Positions 19,225-31,073 are shown, counted from the stretch's first letter. The stretch: DNA of 64,000 bases from Pelistega ratti (GCF_009833965.1 NZ_CP047165.1:1612001-1676000); one strand, 5' to 3'. The notes: generated from the sequence alone by a model not told the origin. Program-made: numbers and translations.

Positions 19225-20097
19225 TTAGTGATTTAATCCAATCATAATACCACCACTAACAACTAAAATTAAACCAATAGTGATAAACCGCATTTCAAGC
19301 GATGTTTTCTTTTCACCAAGCAAATAAATACTACCGAGTGTAGCAATAACAACATTCATTTGAGAGAGCGTGAAGCCTGTTGCTACACCGTTACGACTGG
19401 GTTCAATAGAGATTAGATATGTGAGTGCTGCACCAGAAAAAACTAAACCACCAATAAGGTTTTGTGCTATTTTACCGTCAAAAATACGGTTTTGATGTTC
19501 ACCACGGCGAGTTAATAAAATAGCAGCTGTTGCCATACCAATAGCTTGTGGTAAAAATTTTTCTTGCCCACTAAGGTTTGTCGCAAAATTAGGGAAAAAA
19601 GAATACCCAATATAGCCTATTGTAGAAATAAGTAAGGTAATTAACCCTGCTTTTAAATTTCCTGCATTTTCTTGCGTAGGGTTTTCTTGTTTGGTTGTTA
19701 GCCAAATTCCAATAGTAATTAAGGTTAATGCGATAAAACCAATAATTTTTTGTGTACTACTTGCCCAATCTCCAAAGATAAGTACACCCATTAATGCTGT
19801 TCCAACAAGCTGTAAACCAGTAGAAATAGGCATTGTTTTAGAGACACCAATTTGTGTAAAGGCACGGTATTGATTCATTTGTCCAAATGCCCAGCTAGCA
19901 CCTGATAGAAAGCACATTAAATATGCCCAAGCATCAAAATGAATGGGTAGAAAAAAAATACTGCTTATAATAGCAACGGCAAGAATTCCGAACGTTGTAC
20001 CTAAAATTTGCTGAGCAGGTTTACCGCCAATACGGGCAACACAAAGGGGTAAAATTCCCCAAAAGAAAGCAGGTAATAAGCCGATTAAAATATTCAT
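19225..20097 (-). CDS. GlcU-like sugar uptake protein (GRP/DMT family)
   Basis: Inner-membrane carrier of 290 residues with about ten helices. The start MNILIGLLPAFFWGILPLCVARIGGKPAQQILGTTFG and GFTLSQMNVVIATLGSIYLLGEKKT near the end are characteristic of the glucose/ribose uptake (GlcU/RbsU) family best known in Firmicutes. It follows a glucose-dehydrogenase-like gene by 73 nt on the same strand, the same functional pairing as the Bacillus/Staphylococcus glcU-gdh operon but in reverse order. Probable import of glucose for direct oxidation; substrate not provable from sequence. Confidence 0.8.
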   Translation of the reverse strand: MNILIGLLPAFFWGILPLCVARIGGKPAQQILGTTFGILAVAIISSIFFLPIHFDAWAYLMCFLSGASWAFGQMNQYRAFTQIGVSKTMPISTGLQLVGTALMGVLIFGDWASSTQKIIGFIALTLITIGIWLTTKQENPTQENAGNLKAGLITLLISTIGYIGYSFFPNFATNLSGQEKFLPQAIGMATAAILLTRRGEHQNRIFDGKIAQNLIGGLVFSGAALTYLISIEPSRNGVATGFTLSQMNVVIATLGSIYLLGEKKTSLEMRFITIGLILVVSGGIMIGLNH

Positions 20098-20122
20098 AAC
20101 AATTCTTCTTAAATGTTAAGAG

Positions 20123-20148
20123 AAAAGGCCATCTTTTGATGACCTTTT
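20123..20148 (-). terminator. Weak hairpin between the dehydrogenase and GlcU-like genes
   Basis: An 11-bp stem with one G-U pair (20123-20133 with 20138-20148) ending in a short T-run on the minus strand. It may reduce transcription of the transporter relative to the dehydrogenase. Confidence 0.5.
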
Positions 20149-20170
20149 ATTAAAGTATTTAATAATTGAA

Positions 20171-20968
<798 letters not shown>

Positions 20969-21091
20969 TTAATTTAAAAAAGAAGTTATTTATTACAAAT
21001 ATAAAATAACTATCAAATAAATACTAAGGGTTTACCCTAAATAGTGTTTGTCATATTTTTTTCAATACTTTTTTTGTATCTTTCTGTATCA

Positions 21092-21817
21092 CTAATGTAT
21101 AGGTGATAAATAATCTAATCCTCCTTTATTGCCTAGTAAAGTAGGATGAATTTCTGTGTAACGTTTATCTTGTAGCATTTCTGTTGTTTGTGCTAGGTAT
21201 GCTTGAAAATGCGGTGTTGTACGATGATACTCATAAGCTGTATCATCTGCATAAATTTCAAAGAATAACCATTTATGAGGTTCTTCTTTTAAGGTGGCTG
21301 CATACATGGCAATTACCCCCTTTTCAGCCTTTAGTGATTCAGCCATTTCTGCTGTTACGATCTCACTAAAACGTTGATTAAATTCAGGCTTAACATCAAC
21401 AAAAACAAGATTAGTACGTGTAGTGGCTGTTTGTGTTACTTTCTTATCACCCAGAAAACGAGGTGTTAGGGCAATACGTTTTTTATGCTCTGTCAGAATA
21501 TCTGGAGAAGCTTTTAAAAAGGCTTGATATTGAGGAGATTTAAGGTGAGTCTGGTAGGCTGTTTCATCTGCATAAATTTCTACCATATAGGCTAAATGCG
21601 AATTCTCTTTATTTTTGAGTGAATACATTGCTAATGTACCTTGCTCATTATCAATAGAGGTTTGGATATTTTGTTCCCCTACTTGATCATACAAAGATAT
21701 TTTTCCTTGTTGAATACCTAATTCAAAAAGATTAAAAATGGGGGCAGCTTGTAGATGAAATGACATAGATAGTCCTAAAAGGATACTAAAAAATTTTGAT
21801 ACATTAAACATAAACAA
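21092..21817 (-). CDS. Exported protein with two tandem ABM-fold domains
   Basis: The 241 residues begin with a signal peptide (cleavage after LQAAP, about residue 25). Two homologous halves follow (about 40-120 and 135-225), each with the antibiotic-biosynthesis-monooxygenase signature: GTLAMYSLKN..YMVEIYADETAYQTHLKSPQYQAFL and GVIAMYAATL..LFFEIYADDTAYEYHRTTPHFQAYL. ABM folds are usually small cytoplasmic dimers (quinol or haem monooxygenases), so a periplasmic tandem fusion makes an internal pseudo-dimer. No catalytic function can be assigned. Single gene. Confidence 0.75.
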   Translation of the reverse strand: MFMFNVSKFFSILLGLSMSFHLQAAPIFNLFELGIQQGKISLYDQVGEQNIQTSIDNEQGTLAMYSLKNKENSHLAYMVEIYADETAYQTHLKSPQYQAFLKASPDILTEHKKRIALTPRFLGDKKVTQTATTRTNLVFVDVKPEFNQRFSEIVTAEMAESLKAEKGVIAMYAATLKEEPHKWLFFEIYADDTAYEYHRTTPHFQAYLAQTTEMLQDKRYTEIHPTLLGNKGGLDYLSPIH

Positions 21818-22136
21818 TCCTACTGAAATGGTTTAGGTTCTATGATGTAGAAAGGATTAACTAATGATAATTTACTTTTTAAGTTAATGAAAATATTGTG
21901 TAAATAATTAGTTATTGATAAGTAATAACTAATGGATAATTTTCTTCCCTCAACTATAAAAAAGCAAGTTTTTTTATATAACTTTTCTACTGCTTACTAA
22001 TACTTGTATAAGCGTAACAAAATTTGATAAAAAGGGATAGGATAATTTTTATTAAATTAATTTATATTTAAAATAATAATGATTTAAAACTTTAAGTTCC
22101 CTTTTTCTTGATACCTTATTTAGGTTTTAAAATAAT
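21818..22136. other. Intergenic region, one small hairpin only
   Basis: A 9-bp hairpin at 21908-21932 (TTAGTTATT/AATAACTAA); otherwise AT-rich without a recognisable gene. It should contain the promoter of the leftward ABM gene. Confidence 0.35.
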
Positions 22137-22715
22137 CTAAGAAAGAATAGTTTTTATTTGTGCTTGTAATGCAGGGATAACCATTTGTTCAAACCAAGGG
22201 TTTTTAGATAGCCAAATCTGATTACGAGGAGAAGGGTGTACAAGTGGTAAAAAATGAGGGAGATAGTCTTGATAATGTGCAACAGTTTCTGTGACACTGA
22301 GTGAATGATGAGGCAAATAATACTGTTGTGCATATTGCCCAATCAAAATAGTAAGCTGTAGATTGGGTAAGTTTTCTAAAATAAGGGGATGCCATTTTTC
22401 AGCAAACCCTTTACGAGGAGGTAAATCGCCTGATTTGCTTTTGCCGGGATAATAAAAATCCATTGGAATAACAGCGAATAGACCAGAGTGGTAGAAAGTT
22501 TCACGATCTACACCTAACCATTGGCGTAGGCGATCACCACTTTTATCATTCCAATAAAGGCGTGATTGCTCTGCTTTTAAACCTGGAGCTTGTCCTACGA
22601 TATTGATACGTGCCGTAGTTGGTGCAGCAAATAATGGTTCAATTCCCCTTTCTGTATAGTATTGATTTTGAGGGTCTGCCATAATGGCTTGAGTAATTTG
22701 TAGAATATTAGGCAT
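22137..22715 (-). CDS. Uracil-DNA glycosylase family protein
   Basis: The 192 residues have the superfamily motifs: INIVGQAPGLKAE near the N-terminus (water-activating loop) and LVHPSPRNQIW near the C-terminus (minor-groove loop). The family members most like this are stand-alone UDG-fold proteins of the YqfB/Udg-like type that may excise uracil or related lesions. I choose the ATG at 22715 (MPNILQITQAIM), with AGGAA 7 nt upstream; the longer frame adds 14 unlikely residues. No Cys cluster, so not a Fe-S (family 4/5) enzyme. Confidence 0.82.
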   Translation of the reverse strand: MPNILQITQAIMADPQNQYYTERGIEPLFAAPTTARINIVGQAPGLKAEQSRLYWNDKSGDRLRQWLGVDRETFYHSGLFAVIPMDFYYPGKSKSGDLPPRKGFAEKWHPLILENLPNLQLTILIGQYAQQYYLPHHSLSVTETVAHYQDYLPHFLPLVHPSPRNQIWLSKNPWFEQMVIPALQAQIKTILS

Positions 22716-22789
22716 GATTATTTCCTTATAATAAGTAAAACTAGGGGAGTTTATCAATACTTTTTAAGGTAAGGGATAATGAATATAGA

Positions 22790-23323
22790 TTATGCTTTAT
22801 CCTTTTTTGTTAAGAGAGTCAAACTATATTGTGCTGGCTCATACCCTTGCTCGGCTGCTGCTTGAAACCATTTAATCGCTAATGCATCATCTTGTACAAC
22901 ACCTCGCCCTTTTTCATATAACCATGCTAGACTGAATTGAGCTTTTGCATAACCTTGTTCAGCAGCGATTTTAAACCATCTAAAGGCTTCTGTATAATCT
23001 CGTGCTACCCCTCGACCTGTTTGATACATAACAGCCAGATTAAATTGTGCAGGGGCATAACTTTGTTCTGCGGCAATGCTATACCATCTTATTGCTTCTG
23101 TATCTTCTTGAGAAATCCCCTTTCCCTTTTCATACATCCAAGCAACATAATATTGTGCTTCTGTATGACCTTGTTTCGCTAATAATAAAAAAAGAGGAAA
23201 GGCTTTATCATAGTTTTCTTGTGCCATATAGTGTATTGCTTCATCAATACTAAGTGGTGAGCAACCTTTTTCGTCTTGTGCAGAAAGTGCTGTACGAGTA
23301 GTTGGTGATAATTGGTCAGGCAT
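22790..23323 (-). CDS. Sel1-repeat protein
   Basis: The 177 residues hold four Sel1-like repeats of about 36 residues, e.g. AQYYVAWMYEKGKGISQED, AQFNLAVMYQTGRGVARDY, AQFSLAWLYEKGRGVVQDD. No signal peptide, so probably cytoplasmic; such solenoids mediate protein-protein contacts. The function is not predictable. Stand-alone gene. Confidence 0.85.
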   Translation of the reverse strand: MPDQLSPTTRTALSAQDEKGCSPLSIDEAIHYMAQENYDKAFPLFLLLAKQGHTEAQYYVAWMYEKGKGISQEDTEAIRWYSIAAEQSYAPAQFNLAVMYQTGRGVARDYTEAFRWFKIAAEQGYAKAQFSLAWLYEKGRGVVQDDALAIKWFQAAAEQGYEPAQYSLTLLTKKDKA

Positions 23324-23746
23324 TGTTTTCCTCCTTATTGCCTAAGTAGTGATTAATGTTTTCTATTGTAAACCTTATTGTGGATTGATAGGTATGATAA
23401 ATGTTAATACTTAAACTATTTTTGATATAGATTATGTATTGAATGGATAAGTGTTATATACCTTTTAGCAAGAAATAATAAGTAAATAGGATTTATAAAG
23501 ATACTTTATGCGTTATTTTTGATTAATAAAATATTATTTTATAAAGATAGGTATTATTTCCAAATAAAAATAATAATCAATAATTTTGTAACATACCAAT
23601 ATATTAATTGAAGAATTTTATTAAATATTTAATAATAGATACATATTTAATTAATAAGATACAATTTTATTTGTTAATGACACTGGCCACTTGCACATCA
23701 ATAAGGCTTGTCAGTCAGATTTTGCTTATTATTTTGGATCTTGACC
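23324..23746. other. Gene-free upstream region of the two-partner secretion locus
   Basis: Very AT-rich, no coding frame. It must contain the tpsA promoter. A possible small dyad (ACTGGCCACTT) lies at about 23682. I see no perfect -35/-10 pair. Confidence 0.35.
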
Positions 23747-26700
23747 ATGCAAAAAATTTCTCTCTCTAAAATGACAATTGCATTATCGCTTTGTTATGTA
23801 CCCTATATTAGTTATGCTGATATTCAAACAGCTAATACCCATACTCAAGTGATGCATCAAGCGGGTGTAGAAGTTGTTAATATTGCAACACCTAGCCAAT
23901 CTGGTTTATCACATAACCAATACAATCAATATAATGTTAATAAAGCAGGTGCTGTACTTAATAATGGCTTACAAACTAGTCATACGCAGTTAGCAGGTGA
24001 TATTGCCAGAAACCCAAATTTACAAACACATGCAGCAAAAATTATCCTAAATGAAGTAGTAAGCCGTAATCCTTCACATATTGCGGGTAAACAAGAAATT
24101 GCAGGACAGGCTGCCGATTATATCTTAGCTAATCCTAATGGTATTAGTGTTGATGGAGGTGGTTTTATTAATACACCTAGAGCCTCTCTTGTTGTGGGCA
24201 AACCAACGGTAGAAAGTGGTCAATTAATAGGCTATCATGTAGATGGTGAAAAGAGCCTTACAACAAAAGGGGTAATTTCTGGCGTATCAAATCTTGATCT
24301 TATTGCACCTACGGTTAATATTTCTGGTCAAATTCAGGCTGATGGTGGTAATGTTAATATTCTACAAGGACAAAATAAGATTGAACGTGCAGATGATGGA
24401 CAGCTCACTATTAATGTTCTGCCTCAACAAACACAAGTATTAGATGGTAAAGTTGCTGGTAGTATCCAAGCTGGTCGCATCCGTATTCACTCAACTAATG
24501 AACAGGCTAATTTAGCGATTACAAGTAGTGATTTAACGGCAAAAGAAGTTATTATTACTGCGGGTAATGCCAGATTAGATGGTACGGTTTCAAGAAAGAA
24601 TCTCGGTACAGTAAAAGAGATTAAAGAACCGAATAATATTGTTGGTAGTGGCGATAAAAATCATGATAAAGAATCCTTTGTCACAACAAATATTCAAGCA
24701 GACTCTGTTATTGTTATTGCATCAAATCAATTAGATCTAATTGGTACACATATTCAAGCGAAAGATGCGGTATTAATTGGTGGAAAAACACATCTTGGCG
24801 CTCAAAAAACAAAAGAAAGAACATCCGTTACCGAGCACCGTTTTGACACTAAAAAAAGATCTAAAGTAGCTGAGCGTTCATTAACCGTGGTAGAAAAAGC
24901 ACAGCGTACAGTGATCAATGCCGATAAACTTAAACTAGGGGCAATCAAAGATAAACTTACTACTGATGCTGCTCAAGTTAATGTACAGCAATTAACCTTA
25001 CATGGTGAAAAGGGTATTACGCTTCAAGGGGTAAAAGAACATAGTCATTATGATGATAATGTTCAATTTAAAAATCTTGGTAAAAAACGTAAAACAGGTA
25101 GTAGTCATCAAACCGCTAATGCCCAAAATTATGTCGCCACTGAACTTAATGTAAAAGGTGATTTAATTACATCAAGTAATGCTGATGTCATATTTGCAGG
25201 TGCGGTGGGGCGAATTGATGGTGATTTAGTTGTTGAAAATATCGGTAATGTCCAGTTTCAGGCTGAAAAAGTCAAAAATAGTCATGTTGTTGATGATAGA
25301 GAAAAATATTGGGGTGGTTTAGCTGGTTCAAAAACCTTGGGCTCTACTCGTAATGATGCAGAAAAGCATGGTGCGGATTTCACTGTTAATGGTGCTGTTT
25401 TAATAGATGCTAAGAAAGGTGTTAGCGTTTCAGGCAGTCGAGTGATTTCTGGGAAAGATGCTTTAGTGAAAGCCAATAAGGGTGATTTAGTTGTAGATGC
25501 TGTATCCAATGTCAGTGTCTTTGAAGAAAAAGGGCGTAAAGGAACTATTTTTGATATTACGAAAGAACGTACACAAGGTTATAAACTCGTCTATACCAAA
25601 AAAGAGGCTGAGCTTGCTTCTAAATCAAATCTACAGTTAATTACCGATAATAATGTCAATATCACAGGAAGTCGTGTAAAAGCAGGTGGTTTACTTGATA
25701 TTACAGCAGGTAAAAATATTAATATTGATAGTAGTCAGGATTATCTATCGCAAAGTTATAAACAATCTGGTATTGGTTTTACGACTAAGGTTGAAAAACC
25801 TATGGTATCACTGGATAAAGAAGGACTTGCCAAATCATCTATTGATTTATTAGGTGATGTTATTATTGGTAAAGTGAAACGTGATGAATTGGTCAAAAAC
25901 CTAGCAGATAATGTTAAAAATAACTTTAAATTTAAAGGTGAAGCAAGTGCTACATTCGGTTTTTATAACCACTATAAAGTAACAGAAGAGCATACCTATA
26001 ATCCATCATTAGTCAGTGGTGGTAGTGCTAACCTTACAGCAAAAAATATTAATGTAATCGGTAGTAAAGTAGAGGCAACAAAGGGTGATTTATCTATTAA
26101 TGCAGAAAATAAGGTAAATACAAAAGCCTCTCATGATTATGTATATGATTCAACGGTTAATACAGACTTTGGTATTACTAAAACAGTAACAGTAACAGAA
26201 AATAGCCTGACCAATAAAATCTCACTAGGTCTTCAGCACGTTGATAAAGATAAAACCAGTACAAAGGCAAAAGGTAGTCAATTATCTGCGGCTAATGACC
26301 TGACGATTAATGCTAATGAGATGATCAAACATAAGGGCACACAACTTAATGCAGGTCATGATCTCACTGAAAATGCTAAAGCTATTTATCATAGCCCAGA
26401 ATATAATACCGATAGTGATAAAAAGAAAAACTTTGATTTAGGCTTGAGTTTAACAACGACTATTAATAAGGATAAATCAGCAAGTGGTAGTTTAGTATTA
26501 GGTATCTCTGGTGGTCGTGAAAGTAATACTGCTGAAAATGCACAGAGTGCAACAATTACGGCAGGAAATGATATTAATATGAATGCTGAGTATCTTCATG
26601 ATATGGGTACACAATACCAAGGAGGAGGTAATGTTAACCTTAACTCCAATAAACAGATTATACAATCAGCACATAATACAAAATCACATGATAAATTGAC

Positions 26701-28021
26701 TGCTGGTATCACTATCGGTGTGAGTGCAAGTACAAAAGACTTTACAACAACCAATGTTGGTGTGAATGCTGGTGTTCATTTCCAAAAAGACCAGAGCCAC
26801 TCAAGCACAGCTCATAAGGCTAATGTACAAGGTGATAATGTTAATATCGTTACAGGTACATTAAATAGTCAAGCTGATATTGTTGCTAAAAACGATGTCA
26901 ATATTCATGCGGATAAAGCGAATTTTACGCAATCGCAAAATACTAGTTCTCATAAAGGAGGTGGCTTTACCCTTAATGTTGGCGTAGGTAGCATTGTAAT
27001 CCCTGCGGCTGGGGCAGCAATACCATCTGTTGATGTAAAATTTACAGCCAATGCACATCAAGGTAGCCGTACAGATGCTGTATTACATACGGTACAAGGT
27101 GGTAATGATGTTGATATTCATGGGAATGGGGGTGTCAGCTTACAAGGAACAAATGTTGCAGCAGGTAATAATGTTTACATTACAGGCAATACGGTTGAAG
27201 TAAAACCCGGCAATAGCCGAGTGCAAGACCTTAAAGTTAATGTCGGTGGTGGTGTGAGTGTAGGGGCTAATACATCTAGCCTTGGTATTACGGGTAATGT
27301 AAATGTTCAGCATGAAAATAGTACCACTCATTCTGCTGTTTCTATTGATGGTAAAAATGTCAATATTCAAGGTGAAAACGGAGTAACACTAACTGGTGTG
27401 ACATCCAATAGTACAAACCTAAACATTGATGGTGGTAAAGGTGATATTACCTTAAATGCTGCTAAAAATAATGTTAATAAAACAGGTGTTGATGTTGGTC
27501 TATCATTAAGTGGTGGTCTAAGTAATGATAAATGGACACCATCAAAAGGTTCGGGCAAAGTAAATGTTGATGTTGTGCGTAATGAAACACATACAACAAC
27601 TGATCTAAATGCACAAAATGCTACTATTTCAGGTAATAATGCTCACTTTAATGGCAGTAGTATTAATGCTGCTAATGTGATGAATAATCTGACAGGTAGT
27701 GTTACGACAACCCCTGTAACAAATAAAGTAAATGAAACCAGTGTACATCTTTCAGCCAGCGGTAGTGGTAAATTTACCCCTTATCCTGATGGTAAATGGG
27801 CAGAGAGTGCTAAAAAAGATTGGGATAACGGTACAATTGCAGGTGTTAAGGCAGATGTCAATGTTAAGGTGGACTCAACTAAAACAGAAGTAGTGAAACA
27901 AGGTGGTATTAATCCACCAAAACCACAGGTGGTTAAAAACCAAGTGGTTAAAACAAATATTAATGTCACAACAAATCAAAAAGAGCGCCTTGTAAAAATG
28001 ATTAAACAACGTAGACGCCGT
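23747..28021 (+). CDS. Filamentous haemagglutinin-like exoprotein (TpsA)
   Basis: Large secreted beta-helical protein, 1425 residues to the stop at 28022-28024. I take the ATG at 23747 because it gives a clean signal peptide (MQKISLSKMTIALSLCYVPY, cleavage after ISYA) and a TTG-extended start would not. The TPS secretion domain follows (about 28-270) with both hallmark motifs, NPNL (89-92) and NPNGI (129-133). The rest is repeats with hemagglutinin-type segments (about 380-1400; recurrent VNITG, NINVIGSKVEA and DINMNAEY blocks). The C-terminus ends in a basic tail (VKMIKQRRRR) with no CdiA-like toxin and no pretoxin VENN motif. Probable adhesin/biofilm factor exported by the TpsB next door. 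Confidence 0.93.
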
Positions 28022-28047
28022 TAATTCGTTTAAATACTTACTAAAAT

Positions 28048-28081
28048 ACCGAAATTACTATTTACGAATAGTGGTTTCGGT
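28048..28081 (+). terminator. Hairpin between tpsA and tpsB
   Basis: A 15-bp stem with two mismatches (28048-28062 with 28067-28081), followed by a modest T-rich stretch. It may cut down readthrough so that the pore is made at a lower level than its substrate. Confidence 0.55.
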
Positions 28082-28187
28082 TGATGTTTTTAAAGTTATA
28101 TTAACCGTACCAAAGCAGTACGGCATAGTTGTTTGTTAAGGGGTGATTATGCGGGTATGATGTCGTGCGGAAAATTAGGATATATTT

Positions 28188-29840
28188 ATGAAATACTCCC
28201 TGATATGGATTGCTTGTGTACCTGCTTTTGTTTGGGCAAATAATACAAATAATACATCACTACTTTCTTTGCAAAATGAATTTAATCGTTTTCAGCAAGA
28301 AACTAAGTATCAAAATGAACAACTTCAACAGACTCAGCAACAACGTTGGATAGAGCAACATCAATACCAAGCTAAACCATCTGTATCATCTCAAACAGAT
28401 TTATCACAAGTATGCTTACCCTATAATACGATACAGTTTAAAGGGTTTACTTTAATCGATCCAATCCCTTTTGCACCTAAGGCAAATGAGTGCTTAAATG
28501 AGGCACGACTGAATCAGCTAAGTCAAGATATTACAGCAGCTTATTTGGCGTTAGGCTATGTGCATAATCCTTTTCATTTTGAAGTAGGTTCTACTGGTCA
28601 GCTGATTATGCGTGTTACAGAGGGGAAGATTAGTCAATTCTCCAGTAATAGTCAGCGATTAAATTTCTCAATGTTATTACCTCAACGGTTAGGTAAACCT
28701 TTAAATATTAAAGATCTTGATCAAGCATTAGATCAAGCAAATAAAATGGCTGGTAGTAAAGTGAGTGTCGATGTTTTACCTGCCAAAAATGGGAAAATTG
28801 AACTGGCTTTTCTTAATGAAGAAAAAGCACGAATAACAGGGCATTTAGGTTTAGATAATACGGCTTCAAAAAGAACAGGACGTTGGCAAGTAAAGGGAGG
28901 ATTGAATATAGATAGTCCTTTAGGTCTTTCTGATAGCCTTTATCTTAATGCAAGTCATACATTAAAATCTTATCGTCAGAATGTTAACCGTTCTTTCTCT
29001 TTCTTTCATACTATCCCTTATGGTTATTGGACATTTAGTACATTTGGCTCATATTCAGCCTTTAAATCAACTATTCCATTACGGTATTTTTCAGTTGATC
29101 AAAGAGGATATACATGGCAGGCAGCGATACGAAGTGATTATACGTTTAGACGAAATTCAAATGCAGTTTCTACACTTTATACCCAGTTAGAACGGATAAA
29201 AAGTAAAAGTTATTTATTAGATAGTTTAATTACTTTACAAAGTCCTACCTTAACAACCGCTCAGATAGGGATTAATCATTTACAATTATTCCCTAATGGT
29301 TCATTGATTGCTGATATAAGCTATGAATGGGGTCTCAAATGGTGGAATGCCATGCGTAATCAAGGGCGAGATCAACCACAAGGGCAATTTAATCGTTGGC
29401 GAACAGAGTGGCAATTGACGTATTTTTATCGTATAAACGCACAGCTTTTTCGACAATCGAGCCGTTTAATTGGACAATATAGTCGCCATTATTTACCTGC
29501 TATTAAACAAGCGGATTTAATGGGGCGTTATGCTGTACGGGGATTTAATGATTTTGCTATATCAGCGGAAAAGAGTGTTGTATTACAGAATAATATTGCA
29601 TGGTTATATCCGTATAAACAGGGGCAAATTGAGCCGTATATCGGTATAGATATTGGGATACAAAAAACAACGGCAAAGCAGGCGAAGAGCCAAAAAGCAC
29701 TTGCCTATGTTTTAGGTGTAAAAATGATACAACCACATTGGCAAATACAGGTAGAATGGGGAACAGGACGATTATTCTTACCCAACCACCCTATTATTCA
29801 AGAGAGAAGCGTAACAGCGCATTTAAATCTAACATTCTAG
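28188..29840 (+). CDS. Two-partner secretion outer-membrane pore (TpsB, FhaC/ShlB family)
   Basis: Transports the upstream TpsA across the outer membrane. The 550 residues show a signal peptide (cleavage after FVWA, about residue 17), a Gln-rich N-terminal linker helix (QQETKYQNEQLQQTQQQRW), two POTRA domains (about 65-215, with two Cys) and a 16-stranded barrel (about 220-550). The barrel has the VRGF tetrad of loop L6 near residue 450 and a C-terminal beta strand ending in Phe (HLNLTF). The order tpsA-tpsB and the shared strand support a single system. Confidence 0.92.
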   Translation: MKYSLIWIACVPAFVWANNTNNTSLLSLQNEFNRFQQETKYQNEQLQQTQQQRWIEQHQYQAKPSVSSQTDLSQVCLPYNTIQFKGFTLIDPIPFAPKANECLNEARLNQLSQDITAAYLALGYVHNPFHFEVGSTGQLIMRVTEGKISQFSSNSQRLNFSMLLPQRLGKPLNIKDLDQALDQANKMAGSKVSVDVLPAKNGKIELAFLNEEKARITGHLGLDNTASKRTGRWQVKGGLNIDSPLGLSDSLYLNASHTLKSYRQNVNRSFSFFHTIPYGYWTFSTFGSYSAFKSTIPLRYFSVDQRGYTWQAAIRSDYTFRRNSNAVSTLYTQLERIKSKSYLLDSLITLQSPTLTTAQIGINHLQLFPNGSLIADISYEWGLKWWNAMRNQGRDQPQGQFNRWRTEWQLTYFYRINAQLFRQSSRLIGQYSRHYLPAIKQADLMGRYAVRGFNDFAISAEKSVVLQNNIAWLYPYKQGQIEPYIGIDIGIQKTTAKQAKSQKALAYVLGVKMIQPHWQIQVEWGTGRLFLPNHPIIQERSVTAHLNLTF

Positions 29841-29933
29841 GGTTTTATATGATGGGAAGACTATAAATGATGTACTACAAAAGGTATGTTATTTATTATC
29901 GTTAAGTATTATCAGGGAAGATAGGATTAAATT

Positions 29934-30665
29934 ATGTTGAAATATATACGAATTACTATAGTGATAGTGTGTGCTATTCTTATTTGTATAGTGGGTACTG
30001 TTTATGCATTGCTACGATTACGTCACCCCAGTAGTGTAGGTGTCGTGGCGGGTTTATTTGGTGCTATGCATAAATTAGTGGGTCTAAAAGTAATTACTCG
30101 TAAAAGACCAACATTTACACAGCCAGCTATTTATATTGCTAACCATCAGAATAATTATGATATGCTGACTTTAGCGGCAATGGTACCACCAAAAACCGTT
30201 AGTATTGGTAAAAGTAGTTTGATATGGGTTCCATTTTTTGGTTTGGTTTTCTGGGCAACAGGTAATATTTTTATTCAGCGTAAAAAACGAAGTAGTGCGA
30301 TTAGTACAATGAATCGAGTGGCTGAGATTATTCGTCAAAAACAAATTTCAATTTGGATGTTTCCTGAAGGGACGCGTAGTCGAGGAAGAGGTTTACTACC
30401 TTTTAAAACAGGTGCTTTTCATGCCGCCATTGATGCGGGTGTTCCTATTGTGCCAGTTGTTTGTTCTTCGTTGCATAATAAAGTGGATTTAAACCGCTGG
30501 AATAATGGGGTAGTTATTTGTGAAATACTTGATCCTATTGATACAACGGGTTATCACCGTGAAAATTTAAAAGAATTAATCGATAAATGCCATGCAGTAA
30601 TGCAAGCAAAAATTGAAGCTTTAGATCAGGAAGTGGCAATATTAGAAAGTCAAACAGCAGAATAA
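29934..30665 (+). CDS. plsC: 1-acyl-sn-glycerol-3-phosphate acyltransferase
   Basis: Makes phosphatidic acid from lysophosphatidic acid at the inner membrane. The 243 residues start with a membrane helix, then the catalytic NHQNNYD (NHxxxxD) box near residue 72, IFIQRKKR, and FPEGTRSRGRGLLPFKTG (substrate-binding block) near 148. Length and motifs are standard. Independent of the two-partner secretion locus. Confidence 0.93.
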   Translation: MLKYIRITIVIVCAILICIVGTVYALLRLRHPSSVGVVAGLFGAMHKLVGLKVITRKRPTFTQPAIYIANHQNNYDMLTLAAMVPPKTVSIGKSSLIWVPFFGLVFWATGNIFIQRKKRSSAISTMNRVAEIIRQKQISIWMFPEGTRSRGRGLLPFKTGAFHAAIDAGVPIVPVVCSSLHNKVDLNRWNNGVVICEILDPIDTTGYHRENLKELIDKCHAVMQAKIEALDQEVAILESQTAE

Positions 30666-30839
30666 ACAATGTAATACACTTTTAAGGATAATTATTATTA
30701 GAAAGTATGTTTAGATAATTATCCTTAAATCACAAAATACTTTTAATATAAAGCATTGTTTATAAAAGTTTAAATATAAACTATATAGTAAAAACTATAA
30801 TTACTAAAAATGGCTAATACCCTAGGAAATGATATAAAT

Positions 30840-30882
30840 ACTTTTGTTTATACCCTTCCCAGAAAAGGGTAAAAGTTTTTCT
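30840..30882 (+). terminator. Intrinsic terminator or attenuator upstream of the purine permease
   Basis: An inner 7-bp stem TACCCTT/AAGGGTA (30851-30857, 30865-30871) and an outer ACTTTT/AAAAGT, followed by TTTTT. It is 175 nt past plsC and 250 nt before the permease, so it may stop plsC transcripts or attenuate the permease. Confidence 0.7.
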
Positions 30883-31064
30883 CTTCCTTTTTCTTTCGTA
30901 AGTCTTTTAATAACGGTTATTTGTTAAGAAATAAGAGTAATTTTTACCATAGTATAAAAATCTCTATTAATATAGTTCAAATTTAATGCTTTTAAGAAAT
31001 TAAAGCGTTATACACTACTTCATCATCTTAATAATTCTACTGGCAAATTTACGTTAAAAAGCAC

Positions 31065-31073
31065 TGATATAAT
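31065..31073 (+). promoter_or_regulatory. Extended -10 promoter of the purine permease
   Basis: TGATATAAT (TGn plus a perfect TATAAT). No good -35 at normal spacing, which an extended -10 tolerates. About 60 nt before the ATG. Confidence 0.45.

Noticed and set aside
23708..23746. TTG-initiated 13-codon extension of the haemagglutinin gene
   Set aside because: Would bury the signal peptide behind 13 residues; the ATG at 23747 gives a normal signal peptide.
27367..28021. CdiA-type toxin at the haemagglutinin C-terminus
   Set aside because: No VENN motif, no nuclease or pore motif, no small immunity gene; the end is repeat-like and basic.
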